A DNA stretch of 64,000 nucleotides from Verrucomicrobium sp. BvORR106 (GCF_000739655.1 NZ_BATR01000114.1:62001-126000); one strand, 5' to 3'; shown: positions 46,662 through 58,952, counted from the stretch's first letter. The notes: a model not told the origin generated them from the letters alone. Numbers and translations: made by a program.

Positions 46662-49600
46662 CTACTTCATCTTCTGCCCAGCCTCTTCGATCCAGCCCGC
46701 GTCAGGCATGGCGTAGGGGCGGAAGGTCTCCAGCGTGCCTTCGTGTTCATTGTAGAACAGCGCGCGGTGCAGGCCCAGGTTGCTGGCTTTAGGGGAGTCG
46801 ATGAGGCTGGCGGAGTCATTGGCGCTCATCTGGAAGACCACGCGCATCTCAAACTCGCTCAGCGCCTTGCGGCTCAGCGAGCGGTTGACGTTGTTGAACG
46901 TGTCCACGGTAGTCAGGACGTGCATGCCCAACGGACTGCCCTCCGTGATAAGATCCACAAACTGGGTGCCGGGGTTTCCGCCGCCTTCGTCGTCGCTGCT
47001 CATGGAGAAGCTGAAGTCATCCTCCTGGCGCAGCTTCTTGTACTTGTGCAGGCCATGGATGAGCAGGAAGACAGCCGGAGCGCGGGAGGCTTCGACTTCA
47101 CCACTGGTGCGGGCCTTCATCTCGGCAGACAGTTCCGACATGATGACGCCGATATCCTGACCGCGGGAGACGGTGATCTCATGGGGGACCGCCGCAATGG
47201 CCCGCTCGATGAAGTCGGACTCGGTTGTGCCTGGGGTGCAGCCGTGGAGGACCACGAACTTGGCCCCACCCACTGGGTACTGGGCGGCGAGTGAAAGCAG
47301 GGAGGTGCCCAGCAGGGTGAGGGCTGCCTCGTCCCGCTGTCCGACGATGAGCAGGTGGTTCCCACTCTGACGGTGGAAGGCGGCCTCCGTGGGGCCCTTG
47401 ATGGAATTGGGGGCACCCATCCAGGCCTTGCCAGCCAGGGGCTGATTGGCAGGCTTGGTGTCCAGTGCAAAACGAAGCAGTTGGTTCTCGCGGAGATCGG
47501 CGGGAGCATTGCCTTCGAAGACAATCGGGGAGGTGTACTCGTGCCCACGTTCCACGGCCAGATCGTGGACCTTGTCGAGCCACTCGTCGCGTTCATCATC
47601 TCCCAACCACACGACTTGGAACGGACTGTTCCCTTCCATGGCCCCAGCGGCGTCATTGTAGATGCCTTCACCGGGCCGGGTGAGGAGGCGCGGAGCCGCA
47701 TTGTTCTCATCCATGATGAGATAGGCATCCGCCTCGTTGCACTGCAGGGCTACGCGAATGACCATCTGACCCAGGGTGGCGCGGGCCAGCGAATAGGCCC
47801 CGCCAAGGGTCTGGGAGCCTAGCAGCACATGAATGCCGAAGGCACGGCCCTGACGGACGATGCGGTCAAAGAGCAGAGAGGCGGTCTGGGCGATGGTGTC
47901 ATCGTCCACGAAGAACTCCTGGAACTCATCGATGAGCAACAGGGAGCGCGGCATGGGCTCGGTGCCGCCGGCGCGCTTGTAGCCGGCGACGTCCTGCACG
48001 CCCAGTTTCCGGAACATATCACCGCGGCGTTTCAGCTCGCCGTCCACGCGCTGGAGCACGCTCAAGGCAAACTCGCGATCACTCTCAATGGCGACGACCT
48101 TCGCGTGGGGAAGCTTCTTCGAAGCGTAGCACTTGAACTCCACGCCCTTTTTGAAGTCGATGAGATAGAACTCGACCTCCTCCGGGCTACAGGTGAGCGC
48201 GAGGTTGGTGATGATGACATGGAAGAGGGTTGATTTCCCTGAACCCGTCTTGCCGGCGAAGAGGGCGTGCTGCCGGGTGCCTTTGCCGATGGCCAGGTAC
48301 TGGAGCTTGGTGGCTCCGGTACGCCCGATGGCGATACGAAGCTCGTTGGTGGTTTCACCCGCCCACAGCTCACCCGGAGGCGGTGCGATCTGGGAGAACG
48401 GCACCTGAACGATGTTGGAGTCGATGCTGCTCTTCCCGATGCGATGCACGAGCTGGACGGCCAGATCGGGATTCGGAGGAGCGTCGAACACAAGGGTGGC
48501 TCCCGACTTCTTCACGACGTCATTCGCCAGCACAAACCCGTTCCGCTCCTTGCGGAGGCAGATGCTGTTCTGCCGCAGTTCATCTGGCGTGAAGCCATCG
48601 GGCAGAGGATGGCGTTGGTCCCAATGAATGAGCGTATAGATACCGCAGCGTGGGCCGCTGGTGGCGATGCTCTGGAGGCGCTTGGCTGCTGTCTCGCTGA
48701 AGTTCACCGGGAAGTCCGCGATGACGAGGAAGTGGTACTTCTCGGCCACGCTGCCAGCTTGCTCGTTGTACTCCGTGATGGTGGCGTACTCGTTGCGAAG
48801 GTACATCTGGATGACCTTCTCAATGTGCTCGCTCAATTCCGCGAGGCGCTCCTCGATCTGATCGCGCTGGGTCCAGATGCGTCGGTTGATGAGCGTTTCC
48901 TCGTAGTCGGAGAGGTGCATCAGGCCAGCAAAGCTCTGGCCCAGTCCCACAGGATCAATGATCGTGAAGCTGAGTTTGCCGGGTGGGGTGGTGGCGAGGA
49001 GGCGGAGGATGATGTTGTTCAGCGCATCGATCGCGGTGGTGCCTCCCGGTTCGTTGGTTTCAAACAGGAGGGAGCCTTGATAGGGGAAGGAAAGCGAGAG
49101 CGGGATGGAAAGCTTCGACGGCCCGGGAAGGGCGAGTCTTGGATCCTTTGGCAGCGTCGCGGTCGGACGCGTCAGATCGACCTCCAGCTGGGCAAATCGC
49201 GTGGCCGGGGTGAAATCCGTCGGAGGCTTCCAGCCTTCCGCATAGCCCGGGTGCCACTGGGGGAACCGGGCGGCGGTCGCCGAGTTCATCTGGCTGATGG
49301 CGTCATAGATCGGCGTGATTTCGCTCTTCCATTCGGCCTCGATCTGGTGCCAGCGCGCATTTTCCCCAGCCTCCAGGGAGGCGACATCGGCCTGCTGGGC
49401 TCCGCGCAGCTGGGAGATGTTGGCGGAGTCCGTATGCGTGACGGAATCAATGCGGTGGGACTGCTCTGACTCAACCCGTGCCAGACGTGAGGCAAGGGTG
49501 AGGTCAATCTTTTCCAGCAGACGGGGATATTGGGCGGCGAGTTTGGCCTTGGTGCGCTCCTCGAACTCCAGGGCCACATCGTCCGCACGCAGCTTCTGCT

Positions 49601-50552
49601 CTTCGATCTCCGCCACCTCACGGTCAAACGCGTCTTGCAGGGCTCCGCGCCCCTGCTGGGTATGCGAGTCCACGGTGGCCCGGCAGCTGTCCTGCAGGAA
49701 GCGGGCTTCTTTGATGGATGCGGCCAGCTCCCGGGCGAGAGGCTTCACCTTGGACATGCCGATGAGGTGAATGATCCAGACGGAGGCAAACGCCACGGCG
49801 CAGCCGGTCGCGACGACGCTGTAGTCTTTGGGGTGGAGCCCCATGCCGTACAGGGCAGCCAAGCCAATCAGGATGATGCCGAGGGCAAAGAAGGTGAGGG
49901 GAATCTTTGCGAAAAGCTTGGGCAGAGGAAACTGCTTGAACTCATCGAGCTGTTTCTCACCTGCCGCCAGATGTGCCTGAAGGTTGTTGAGCCACTCGGC
50001 TTCTTCGCCGGCGGGAACGGGGCCCGGCAGCGGGGCTTTACGACGCACGCGGATCAGGTTGATGAACGAGCTGGATCCCGCAAAGGCATCCCGCGTGCTG
50101 TGCAGAAGATCTGTGAACTGGGACTGGTAGGTGGCCAGGCGTCGCGTGAACTCCGGGTTCACCACGCCGGACGATTCCAGCTGGCGCTCCAGGCGGAAGC
50201 GGCGCATTTGCAGCTCCCCCAGCCAGCTCTCCCGCACCTCCCGCACGCGGCGGGGCAGATGCCGGGTGAGGACGAGATGAGAGCGTTCCACTCGGGCGCG
50301 ACGACGTTCATAGACGCGTTTGAGCCGGGAGGACTCTGCCTCCAGATGGGCCTGGGCTTCGGCGACTTCCTGATCCAGCCGGCTTTGCGCCTGATCGATG
50401 GTGACCTGATGTTTCTGTGTGACAGTGTTGCGCTGCGTGCGCAGCTCTTTTTGCAACTGCTCCTCGCGTTTCGCGAAGTCCGCCACCTTGCTCTCCAGGG
50501 CGTCGAGCAATTCGACGCTCCGGCTGGCTCTGAGATCCAACCCGTTACTCAC
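46662..50552 (-). CDS. EssC/EccC-like FtsK/SpoIIIE ATPase with coiled-coil N-terminus
   Basis: 1296 residues. Residues 18-130 are charged coiled coil; two membrane helices at about 217-238 and 245-266; more coiled coil to about 410. Then come three ATPase-type domains as in EssC/EccC, the motor of type VII secretion. The first (from about 480) has a degenerate P-loop region (TNEPGGTTAIDA). The second has a canonical Walker A GKTGSGKS (Lys773) and Walker B LLLIDEFQEF (about 871-880). The third has a degenerate site, VGQRDEAAL (about 1065). FHA domains of EssC are absent. GTG start; its first 8 bases overlap the upstream WXG-like gene, so they are coupled. It is followed by a strong terminator. 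Most likely drives export of the small proteins encoded upstream; a DNA-translocase role is the alternative. Confidence 0.85.
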   Translation of the reverse strand: MSNGLDLRASRSVELLDALESKVADFAKREEQLQKELRTQRNTVTQKHQVTIDQAQSRLDQEVAEAQAHLEAESSRLKRVYERRRARVERSHLVLTRHLPRRVREVRESWLGELQMRRFRLERQLESSGVVNPEFTRRLATYQSQFTDLLHSTRDAFAGSSSFINLIRVRRKAPLPGPVPAGEEAEWLNNLQAHLAAGEKQLDEFKQFPLPKLFAKIPLTFFALGIILIGLAALYGMGLHPKDYSVVATGCAVAFASVWIIHLIGMSKVKPLARELAASIKEARFLQDSCRATVDSHTQQGRGALQDAFDREVAEIEEQKLRADDVALEFEERTKAKLAAQYPRLLEKIDLTLASRLARVESEQSHRIDSVTHTDSANISQLRGAQQADVASLEAGENARWHQIEAEWKSEITPIYDAISQMNSATAARFPQWHPGYAEGWKPPTDFTPATRFAQLEVDLTRPTATLPKDPRLALPGPSKLSIPLSLSFPYQGSLLFETNEPGGTTAIDALNNIILRLLATTPPGKLSFTIIDPVGLGQSFAGLMHLSDYEETLINRRIWTQRDQIEERLAELSEHIEKVIQMYLRNEYATITEYNEQAGSVAEKYHFLVIADFPVNFSETAAKRLQSIATSGPRCGIYTLIHWDQRHPLPDGFTPDELRQNSICLRKERNGFVLANDVVKKSGATLVFDAPPNPDLAVQLVHRIGKSSIDSNIVQVPFSQIAPPPGELWAGETTNELRIAIGRTGATKLQYLAIGKGTRQHALFAGKTGSGKSTLFHVIITNLALTCSPEEVEFYLIDFKKGVEFKCYASKKLPHAKVVAIESDREFALSVLQRVDGELKRRGDMFRKLGVQDVAGYKRAGGTEPMPRSLLLIDEFQEFFVDDDTIAQTASLLFDRIVRQGRAFGIHVLLGSQTLGGAYSLARATLGQMVIRVALQCNEADAYLIMDENNAAPRLLTRPGEGIYNDAAGAMEGNSPFQVVWLGDDERDEWLDKVHDLAVERGHEYTSPIVFEGNAPADLRENQLLRFALDTKPANQPLAGKAWMGAPNSIKGPTEAAFHRQSGNHLLIVGQRDEAALTLLGTSLLSLAAQYPVGGAKFVVLHGCTPGTTESDFIERAIAAVPHEITVSRGQDIGVIMSELSAEMKARTSGEVEASRAPAVFLLIHGLHKYKKLRQEDDFSFSMSSDDEGGGNPGTQFVDLITEGSPLGMHVLTTVDTFNNVNRSLSRKALSEFEMRVVFQMSANDSASLIDSPKASNLGLHRALFYNEHEGTLETFRPYAMPDAGWIEEAGQKMK

Positions 50553-50757
50553 AGTCGTTTTTCACCTTTCTAAGCAAATTGTCCATCTCCTCCATGACAT
50601 TCCGCGCATGGGTCACCAGATGCGGAAGTTTTTCCAGGTAGTGTTCTTGAAATTCGAGGGCCTTTTGGTCCCGCCAACTGGACCGGGTTTGCTGCCACTC
50701 CACCGTCAATTCACGGAGGGCTTGGGCGAGGTTGGAGGCGCTGACGCGGGTGCTCAT
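50545..50757 (-). CDS. WXG100-like small protein 2
   Basis: 70 residues, two helices around a turn with SSWRDQKALEF (Trp28-Arg-Asp30). This fits the helix-turn-helix hairpin of WXG100 proteins, with Asp in place of Gly. The same pattern W-x-D-Q-x4-F is in the other small protein of the operon. The last codons overlap the GTG of the ATPase gene (GTGAGTAA). No YxxxD/E secretion motif is seen at the C-terminus. WXG100 proteins are secreted as dimers by type VII systems; here the two could pair. Confidence 0.75.
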   Translation of the reverse strand: MSTRVSASNLAQALRELTVEWQQTRSSWRDQKALEFQEHYLEKLPHLVTHARNVMEEMDNLLRKVKNDCE

Positions 50758-50830
50758 GCGATAGGAAATAAAAGCGGCTGGAAAGAATCAAAAACGCCAG
50801 ATGGGACGAGGCGTCTTAAGGGACAAAACC

Positions 50831-51367
50831 TCAGGAGGGTTGTTCAGATTCCGTTGAACTCGGCAGGGCGGGTCCCGGCCCGGAGGGGGCGGGGCCACCC
50901 ATCTGATGGTAGGACTCCAGAATCTTCTGAACCTGATCCAGGTAGGCGACGGCTTTGGGCAGGTCGTGATCCACATAGTCCCGCAGCATTTCCATCTTCC
51001 GGACATGCGGATCGAAGGTGCTGTCGAAGTTCCGGTTCCATGCCTTGACCCGGTCCAGTTTCTGCTCGGCCTCAGCAACGGCAGCCTTGGCTTTCCGGAC
51101 TGCGGCTTGTTGCTGGGAAGGGGAGTCCACGAACTCAGACATGCGGGCAGTCATGAGTTCGCCTTCCGCCTGCTCCAGCATGCGTCGGCGTCGACGGATC
51201 TGCCCCTCCCAATGCGTGCGCTGTTCCGTCTGCACCCAGGCCCGGGCACGGCGGACTTCATCGCCAGACTGGTCGAGTGAGCGCCGGGCCTTCGTGATGA
51301 AGATGACGAGGTGCGCCCGGAAGCTCTGGAGGGCGTCGAGTGAGGTGATTTTTGCCTGATCAGCCAT
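50831..51367 (-). CDS. coiled-coil protein of the type VII-like operon
   Basis: 178 residues, almost all helical and highly charged up to about 152, then a Pro/Gly/Ser tail. Between two helices it has THWEGQ (Trp53-Glu-Gly55), a genuine W-x-G, so it may be an enlarged WXG-type protein. No signal peptide. It is placed between the two short WXG-like genes, 18 bases after the first and 73 bases before the second. No known family; partner, substrate or chaperone of the ATPase are options. Confidence 0.65.
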   Translation of the reverse strand: MADQAKITSLDALQSFRAHLVIFITKARRSLDQSGDEVRRARAWVQTEQRTHWEGQIRRRRRMLEQAEGELMTARMSEFVDSPSQQQAAVRKAKAAVAEAEQKLDRVKAWNRNFDSTFDPHVRKMEMLRDYVDHDLPKAVAYLDQVQKILESYHQMGGPAPSGPGPALPSSTESEQPS

Positions 51368-51385
51368 GATGAGTCAGACAGCAGC

Positions 51386-51658
51386 CTAACGTTGATCGAG
51401 GTATTGTTCGATGCGTTGTGCCTTCCGCAGGAGGAACGGTGTGTGTTTCTCGGAGATCTCCACGAACTTTTTGAGCGCCTTCATCGTGGTGATGAATTCC
51501 TCGGCGAACTTCTCATGCTCCTGATCCTGCCAGGTACCGCTCAGGGCGGTAAAACGGGCATTCAGAGCCGAGGCCTTGGTCTGCACGTCGTCATTGAAGC
51601 GCTTGAGCTCCTTCGCGAAGCGCCGCACCTCCTCTGGATCCATGATTGCCTGTGCCAT
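51386..51658 (-). CDS. WXG100-like small protein 1
   Basis: 90 residues, close to the usual 100, two amphipathic helices joined at SGTWQDQEHEKF (Trp43-Gln-Asp45). WXG100 proteins carry W-x-G in this turn; the Asp variant occurs in many systems outside Actinobacteria. First gene of an operon of four. No Shine-Dalgarno. Likely a substrate or a structural part of the secretion complex (inference). Confidence 0.82.
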   Translation of the reverse strand: MAQAIMDPEEVRRFAKELKRFNDDVQTKASALNARFTALSGTWQDQEHEKFAEEFITTMKALKKFVEISEKHTPFLLRKAQRIEQYLDQR

Positions 51659-51830
51659 ATGTGGGAAAAGTACGTCTGTGACTGGTCGCGGACCCCGATA
51701 GAACCGTCGGAATTCGCGTTTGGTTGTATCATTAATGCATATTCGAGGGAGACGGGGCGAGGCAAAAATCCCAGCGCGCCGGGAAAAGCGCAGCGCATGG
51801 GAAAGCGTTGCTGCCGCGGCTCGGTGCCAA

Positions 51831-51867
51831 AAATAAACCCTCCTGCCGATGAAGCGGACAGGAGGGT
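51831..51867 (-). terminator. pyrG terminator
   Basis: Stem accctcctg/caggagggt with an inner ccg/cgg extension; on the minus strand it is followed by tttattttt. It lies 36-72 bases past the pyrG stop. The part between it and the WXG gene (51659-51830) probably holds the operon promoter, but I cannot point to clear boxes. Confidence 0.88.
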
Positions 51868-51902
51868 GGATGGATTCAAGATCTGCCGAGGGAGATCTGG
51901 CC

Positions 51903-54342
<2,440 letters not shown>

Positions 54343-54425
54343 TTTCCGCACCTTCCTCCCCGTGCCAATTCGGGGTGGACGGACATCCTGCTTGCGGGGA
54401 ACGGTTTCCCCGGCAAACTCAGCGC

Positions 54426-54566
54426 ATGTTTCGTGCGTGGCCTTGGTGGATCTCCCTCATTCTGATTGCGGTCAGCCTGGGATGGTTCTGGCTGCTCAGC
54501 CTTGATCTGCGGTTCGTCAGGGTGGAGCCTGATGTGCGCCCCGCGACCGCTGAGGCGAAAAAGTAA
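54426..54566 (+). CDS. tiny single-helix membrane protein
   Basis: 46 residues: Trp-rich helix WPWWISLILIAVSLGWFWLL followed by a polar tail. It is divergent from kdsB and upstream of the topoisomerase genes. The frame is open further upstream but antisense to kdsB. Coding is plausible because of the clean membrane helix, but not proven. Confidence 0.4.
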   Translation: MFRAWPWWISLILIAVSLGWFWLLSLDLRFVRVEPDVRPATAEAKK

Positions 54567-54681
54567 TGGCTCTGTCAGCCCGGCTCTCCCTACTGGTCAA
54601 ATGAATACCATTGCTTGACGTCGGGGGGAATCGGGTTAACGAAATGTTTAACCCCTCCCACTTTCCCCCCCTCCTTCTCTC

Positions 54682-56598
54682 ATGGCTGACCACGGATATA
54701 CCGAAGACTCCATTCGTTCACTCGACTGGCGGGAGCACATTCGTCTGCGCCCCGGCATGTACATCGGCAAGTTGGGTGACGGTTCCGCACCGGAAGACGG
54801 CATCTACGTGCTGCTCAAGGAGGTGATCGACAACACCATCGACGAGCACGTCATGGGTTACGGGAAGGAAGTTGAGATCACCATTGAGGACAACGTCTGC
54901 ACCATCCGCGACTACGGCCGTGGGGTTCCGCTGGGCAAGTTGATGGAGTGCGCCGCGCAGATCAACACGGGTGCCAAGTACGACAGCGAAGTCTTCAAGC
55001 GGAGCGTGGGTCTGAACGGGGTGGGTATCAAGGCGGTGAACGCCTTGTCTGACCGCTTTGACATCCAGGCCTTCCGCGAAGGCAAGACTCGGGCCATCGA
55101 GTTCTCCCAGGGGCTGGTGGTGAAGGAGATGAAGAACCCGGTGGCCTCCACGGATCGTGACGGTACGAAGATCACGTTTCACCCGGACCCGACTTCATTC
55201 GCTGGCGACTATGCCTTCCGGCTGGATTTCATCCGGGAGATGCTGCGTTTCTATGCCTGGCTGAACCCGGGGCTTACGCTGACGCTCAATGGGGAGAAGT
55301 TCCGGAGCAAGGATGGTCTCATCGACCTGCTCAATGCCAAGCTGACGGAAGAGCCGCAGTATCCCATTATCTATCTCTCCTCGAAAGAGGTCGAGGTGGC
55401 CTTCACCCATGGCGTGGGCTACGGGGAAGAGTGCTACAGCTTCGTGAACGGTCAGCACACCACCCAGGGGGGCACGCACTTGGCGGCCTTCCGCGAAGCG
55501 CTGGTGGCGGAGGCCCGGGAGTTCTTCAAGAAGCAGTTCGATCCCAATGACGTGCGCGGCAGCCTGGTGGCGGCCGTCAGTGTGAAGGTGCAGGAACCGG
55601 TGTTTGAGTCTCAGACGAAGACCAAGTTGGGCAGCACCAGCATGGAGCCGAACGGTCGCAGCCTGCGCACCACGATCGTCAACTTCGTCACTTCGCAGCT
55701 GGACAATTACCTGCACAAGCACGGTGATGTGGCCAAAGCGATGCTGGAGAAGATCCAAGCCAACGAGAAGGAGCGCAAGGAGATCAGCGGCATCCAGAAA
55801 ATTGCCCGCGAGAGCGCCCGCAAGGCCAAGGTGCACAACAAGAAGCTGCGCGACTGCCGCGTGCATCTGGACACCAAGCATGCCGACCGCGCAAAAAGCA
55901 CCCTCTTCATCACGGAAGGGGACTCCGCGAGCGGCAGCATCACCAAGAGCCGGGATGTGAACTTCCAGGCTGTGTTCAGCCTGCGGGGCAAACCGCTCAA
56001 CTGCTTCGGGCTTACCCGCAAAGTCTGCTATGAGAACGAGGAGTTCAACCTCCTGCAGAATGCCCTGAACATCGAGGAGGATCTTGAGGAGCTGCGCTAT
56101 CAGAATGTGGTGATGGCCACCGATGCGGACGTGGACGGCATGCACATCCGGTTGCTCATGATCACCTTCTTCCTGCAGTTTTACCCGGAACTGATCCGGC
56201 GAGGGCACCTGTACATCCTGCAGACACCGCTGTTCCGCGTGCGCAACAAGAAGGAGACCTTCTACTGCTATAGCGACGAAGAGCGCTTCAAGGCGATCGC
56301 GAAGTGTGGCAAGGCCGCTGAGATCACCCGGTTCAAAGGTCTGGGCGAAATCTCGCCGGACGAGTTCAAGCATTTCATCGGTCCCAAGATGCGGCTGGAG
56401 CCCGTGCTGATGCCGGAGCACAAGAGCATCAAGGAGCTGCTGACCTTCTACATGGGGAAAAACACGCCTGACCGCCAGGAGTATATCGTGAAGAACCTGC
56501 GGGTGGAGCACGACATCGAGTTGGAAGACAAGGCTCGTGATGAGGAAGAGCGCAAGAAGAAGCAGAAGCAGGTAATCTCCCTGGAGGCTCCCTTTTGA
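54682..56598 (+). CDS. type IIA topoisomerase ATPase subunit, ParE/GyrB-like
   Basis: 638 residues. GHKL ATPase: [11 protein letters not shown] with Glu47 and Asn51, DYGRGVPLG with Asp77, and [14 protein letters not shown] as the Gly-rich lid. After a transducer domain the Toprim part has [12 protein letters not shown] (about 410) and [12 protein letters not shown]. It uses ATP to drive DNA strand passage with the ParC-like subunit encoded next. Length and absence of the gyrase insert fit topoisomerase IV or the combined type found in this phylum; the exact assignment needs a tree. No Shine-Dalgarno; the leader is a C/T-rich tract. Confidence 0.93.
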   Translation: MADHGYTEDSIRSLDWREHIRLRPGMYIGKLGDGSAPEDGIYVLLKEVIDNTIDEHVMGYGKEVEITIEDNVCTIRDYGRGVPLGKLMECAAQINTGAKYDSEVFKRSVGLNGVGIKAVNALSDRFDIQAFREGKTRAIEFSQGLVVKEMKNPVASTDRDGTKITFHPDPTSFAGDYAFRLDFIREMLRFYAWLNPGLTLTLNGEKFRSKDGLIDLLNAKLTEEPQYPIIYLSSKEVEVAFTHGVGYGEECYSFVNGQHTTQGGTHLAAFREALVAEAREFFKKQFDPNDVRGSLVAAVSVKVQEPVFESQTKTKLGSTSMEPNGRSLRTTIVNFVTSQLDNYLHKHGDVAKAMLEKIQANEKERKEISGIQKIARESARKAKVHNKKLRDCRVHLDTKHADRAKSTLFITEGDSASGSITKSRDVNFQAVFSLRGKPLNCFGLTRKVCYENEEFNLLQNALNIEEDLEELRYQNVVMATDADVDGMHIRLLMITFFLQFYPELIRRGHLYILQTPLFRVRNKKETFYCYSDEERFKAIAKCGKAAEITRFKGLGEISPDEFKHFIGPKMRLEPVLMPEHKSIKELLTFYMGKNTPDRQEYIVKNLRVEHDIELEDKARDEEERKKKQKQVISLEAPF

Positions 56599-56671
56599 TC
56601 CTCGTTCTCCCCTTCATGCTGAAGTTTGCCCGTTGAGTATTGATTTTTGATTTCTGCCTTCTGTTCCGAGC

Positions 56672-58708
56672 GTGACTCCTGACTCCCTTCCTCCCACCTC
56701 CGGCCCCACCCATCCCGGAGAACTGCATACCAAGCTCGTGGATGAGCTCTACGGTGACTGGTTCCTGGACTACGCCTCGTACGTGATCCTGGAGCGCGCC
56801 GTGCCGCACATCAACGATGGGTTGAAGCCGGTGCAGCGCCGCATCCTGCACTCCATGCGTGAGCTGGAAGACGGCCGTTACAACAAGGTGGCGAACGTGG
56901 TGGGGAACACCATGAAGTACCACCCGCATGGTGATGCATCGATCGGGGATGCCATGGTCCAGCTGGGCCAGAAGGAACTGCTGGTGGACACGCAGGGGAA
57001 CTGGGGGAACATCCTCACCGGCGACGGCGCGGCTGCCTCGCGTTACATTGAATCCAGGTTGACCAAGTTCGCGCTGGATGTGGTCTTCAGCCCCAAGGTC
57101 ACAGACTGGGCTTCCAGTTATGACGGACGCAACAAGGAGCCGGTGACACTGCCCGTGAAGTTCCCGCTACTGCTGGCGCAGGGCGTGGAAGGCATCGCGG
57201 TGGGGCTCTCCTGCCGGGTGCTCCCGCATAATTTCAATGAACTGTGCGATGCCTGCATTGCGTCACTGCGTGGTGAACCGTTCCAGATCTTCCCGGACTT
57301 TCCCCAGGGCGGTACCATGGACGCGGCTGACTACAATGACGGTCAGCGCGGCGGCAAGGTGCGGGTGCGGGCGACGATCGAGACGGTGCCCAAGCGCAAC
57401 ATGGTGAGGATCACGGAGATTCCGTTTGGAACGACGGCGGGCAGCATCCAGGAGTCCATTGTTGCTGCCAACGAAAAGGGCAAGATCAAGATCCAGAAGG
57501 TGGAGGACAACACGGCGGAGTTCGTGGAAATCCTGGTGCACCTGCCCAGCGGCACCGATCCTGATCAGGCCATCCAGGCGCTCTATGCCTTCACGGATTG
57601 TGAAGTCAGCATCTCAGTCAATGCGGTGGTCATCAAGGATGACAAACCTCATTTCCTCTCGGTCACAGACATCCTCAAGGCCAATGCGGAGCACACCCGC
57701 GAGGTGCTCAAACGGGAGTTGGAGATCGAGCTCGGGGAACTGGAGGAGAAATGGCACTTCAGCTCGCTGGAGAAGATCTTTATCGAGAAGCGCATCTACC
57801 GCGACATTGAAGAGTGCACCACCTGGGATGGGGTGATCGGAGCAATCTGGAAAGGGTTGAATCCGTACTTGGGCCTGCTGAGGCGCGAGATCACGGAGGA
57901 TGACATCACCAAGCTCACCGAGATCAAGATCAAGCGTATTTCCAAGTTCAACTCCTTCGAGGCGGACGAGATGATTCGCGAGCTGGAGAACGACATCGAC
58001 CAGGTCCAGCGCTATCTCAAGGGGCTGACCAAGTATGCCACGGACTACTTCAAGAAGATCAGGGATACCTACGGCAAGGAGAAGAAGCGTCGCACTGTGA
58101 ACACGGGCTTTGACCGGGTCGCGGCTTCTGATGTGGCCATTGCCAACGAGACGCTTTACCTTGATGCGAAGGAAGGCTTCGCTGGTTACGGTTTGAAGAA
58201 GGAAGGCGAGCCGGTGGGCAAGTGCTCTACCATGGACGAAGTGCTCTTCATCACCCGAGAGGGCGCGATGTGCGTCGTCAAAGTGGCCCCCAAGTTCCAC
58301 GTGGGCAAGAACCCGGTCTATCTCGCGATCTTCAAGCGAGACGAGCAGGCGGTGTACTCCCTCATCTACCGCGATGGCAAGCAGGGGCGTGTGTACGCGA
58401 AAAGGTTCCGCGTGGGCGGCATCACCCGCGACAAGGAGTACCCACTCACGCAGGAGTCGCCGGGTACGAAAGTCATGTTCTTCTCCCGCCATGAGACGGA
58501 AGAGGAAAGCAATGCCCAGATTCTGAACATCAAGCTCAAGCACGAGCTTCGCATGCGGGTGGACGCCTTTCCCTACAAGTTTGGAGACCTCGCCATCAAG
58601 GGACGTGACTCCAAGGGCAATCTCGTTACCGAGAAGTCAGTGGAGAAGATCACCAGATTGCGCAAGAGCGCCACAGGGGAAGCGGAGGAAGAGGAAGTGG
58701 TGGAGTAG
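56672..58708 (+). CDS. type IIA topoisomerase cleavage subunit, ParC/GyrA-like
   Basis: 678 residues. Winged-helix region with DGLKPVQRRIL, HPHGDASIGDAMVQLGQ, and AAASRYIESRL with catalytic Tyr125. A helical coiled-coil gate follows, then about 180 residues of C-terminal domain, shorter than the six-bladed pinwheel of GyrA, and an acidic end. It cuts and rejoins DNA together with the ParE-like subunit. GTG start at 56672, 73 bases after the previous stop. The gyrase GyrA-box (QRRGGKG) was not seen, supporting a decatenase role. Confidence 0.92.
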   Translation: MTPDSLPPTSGPTHPGELHTKLVDELYGDWFLDYASYVILERAVPHINDGLKPVQRRILHSMRELEDGRYNKVANVVGNTMKYHPHGDASIGDAMVQLGQKELLVDTQGNWGNILTGDGAAASRYIESRLTKFALDVVFSPKVTDWASSYDGRNKEPVTLPVKFPLLLAQGVEGIAVGLSCRVLPHNFNELCDACIASLRGEPFQIFPDFPQGGTMDAADYNDGQRGGKVRVRATIETVPKRNMVRITEIPFGTTAGSIQESIVAANEKGKIKIQKVEDNTAEFVEILVHLPSGTDPDQAIQALYAFTDCEVSISVNAVVIKDDKPHFLSVTDILKANAEHTREVLKRELEIELGELEEKWHFSSLEKIFIEKRIYRDIEECTTWDGVIGAIWKGLNPYLGLLRREITEDDITKLTEIKIKRISKFNSFEADEMIRELENDIDQVQRYLKGLTKYATDYFKKIRDTYGKEKKRRTVNTGFDRVAASDVAIANETLYLDAKEGFAGYGLKKEGEPVGKCSTMDEVLFITREGAMCVVKVAPKFHVGKNPVYLAIFKRDEQAVYSLIYRDGKQGRVYAKRFRVGGITRDKEYPLTQESPGTKVMFFSRHETEEESNAQILNIKLKHELRMRVDAFPYKFGDLAIKGRDSKGNLVTEKSVEKITRLRKSATGEAEEEEVVE

Positions 58709-58745
58709 GATTTTGGGTGGGGTGCCTGCGGGTGAGATATCTCTG

Positions 58746-58841
58746 GCACCCTTTCAGGGTGCAAAATTTCCTATACCTTCCAGGGGCAGGGCTCGTTTAA
58801 CTCGCCCGGCCCCTGGCTACCTTCTGAGATGCCTTCGGCAT
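58746..58841 (+). repeat. 96-bp intergenic repeat, copy 1
   Basis: Begins with the palindrome gcaccctttcagggtgc and ends with atgccttcggcat; the middle has a stem of ccaggggcagggctcg / ctcgcccggcccctgg type. Copy 2 lies at 59240-59335 in inverted orientation. Confidence 0.85.
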
Positions 58842-58952
58842 GGCTGGGTGCTGGTAGGTGGCGCGAAATTGGTGGGCCGGGCAATCGCCTTGGCCGTGAT
58901 GGCTCGCGGTAGCTTCCCACACGCGTCGAAGTTCCATTCCGTGGATGAGTTC

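Noticed and set aside
48267-49469. 400-codon open frame on the plus strand opposite the FtsK-like gene
   Set aside because: Antisense to a gene with clear Walker motifs; composition shadow.
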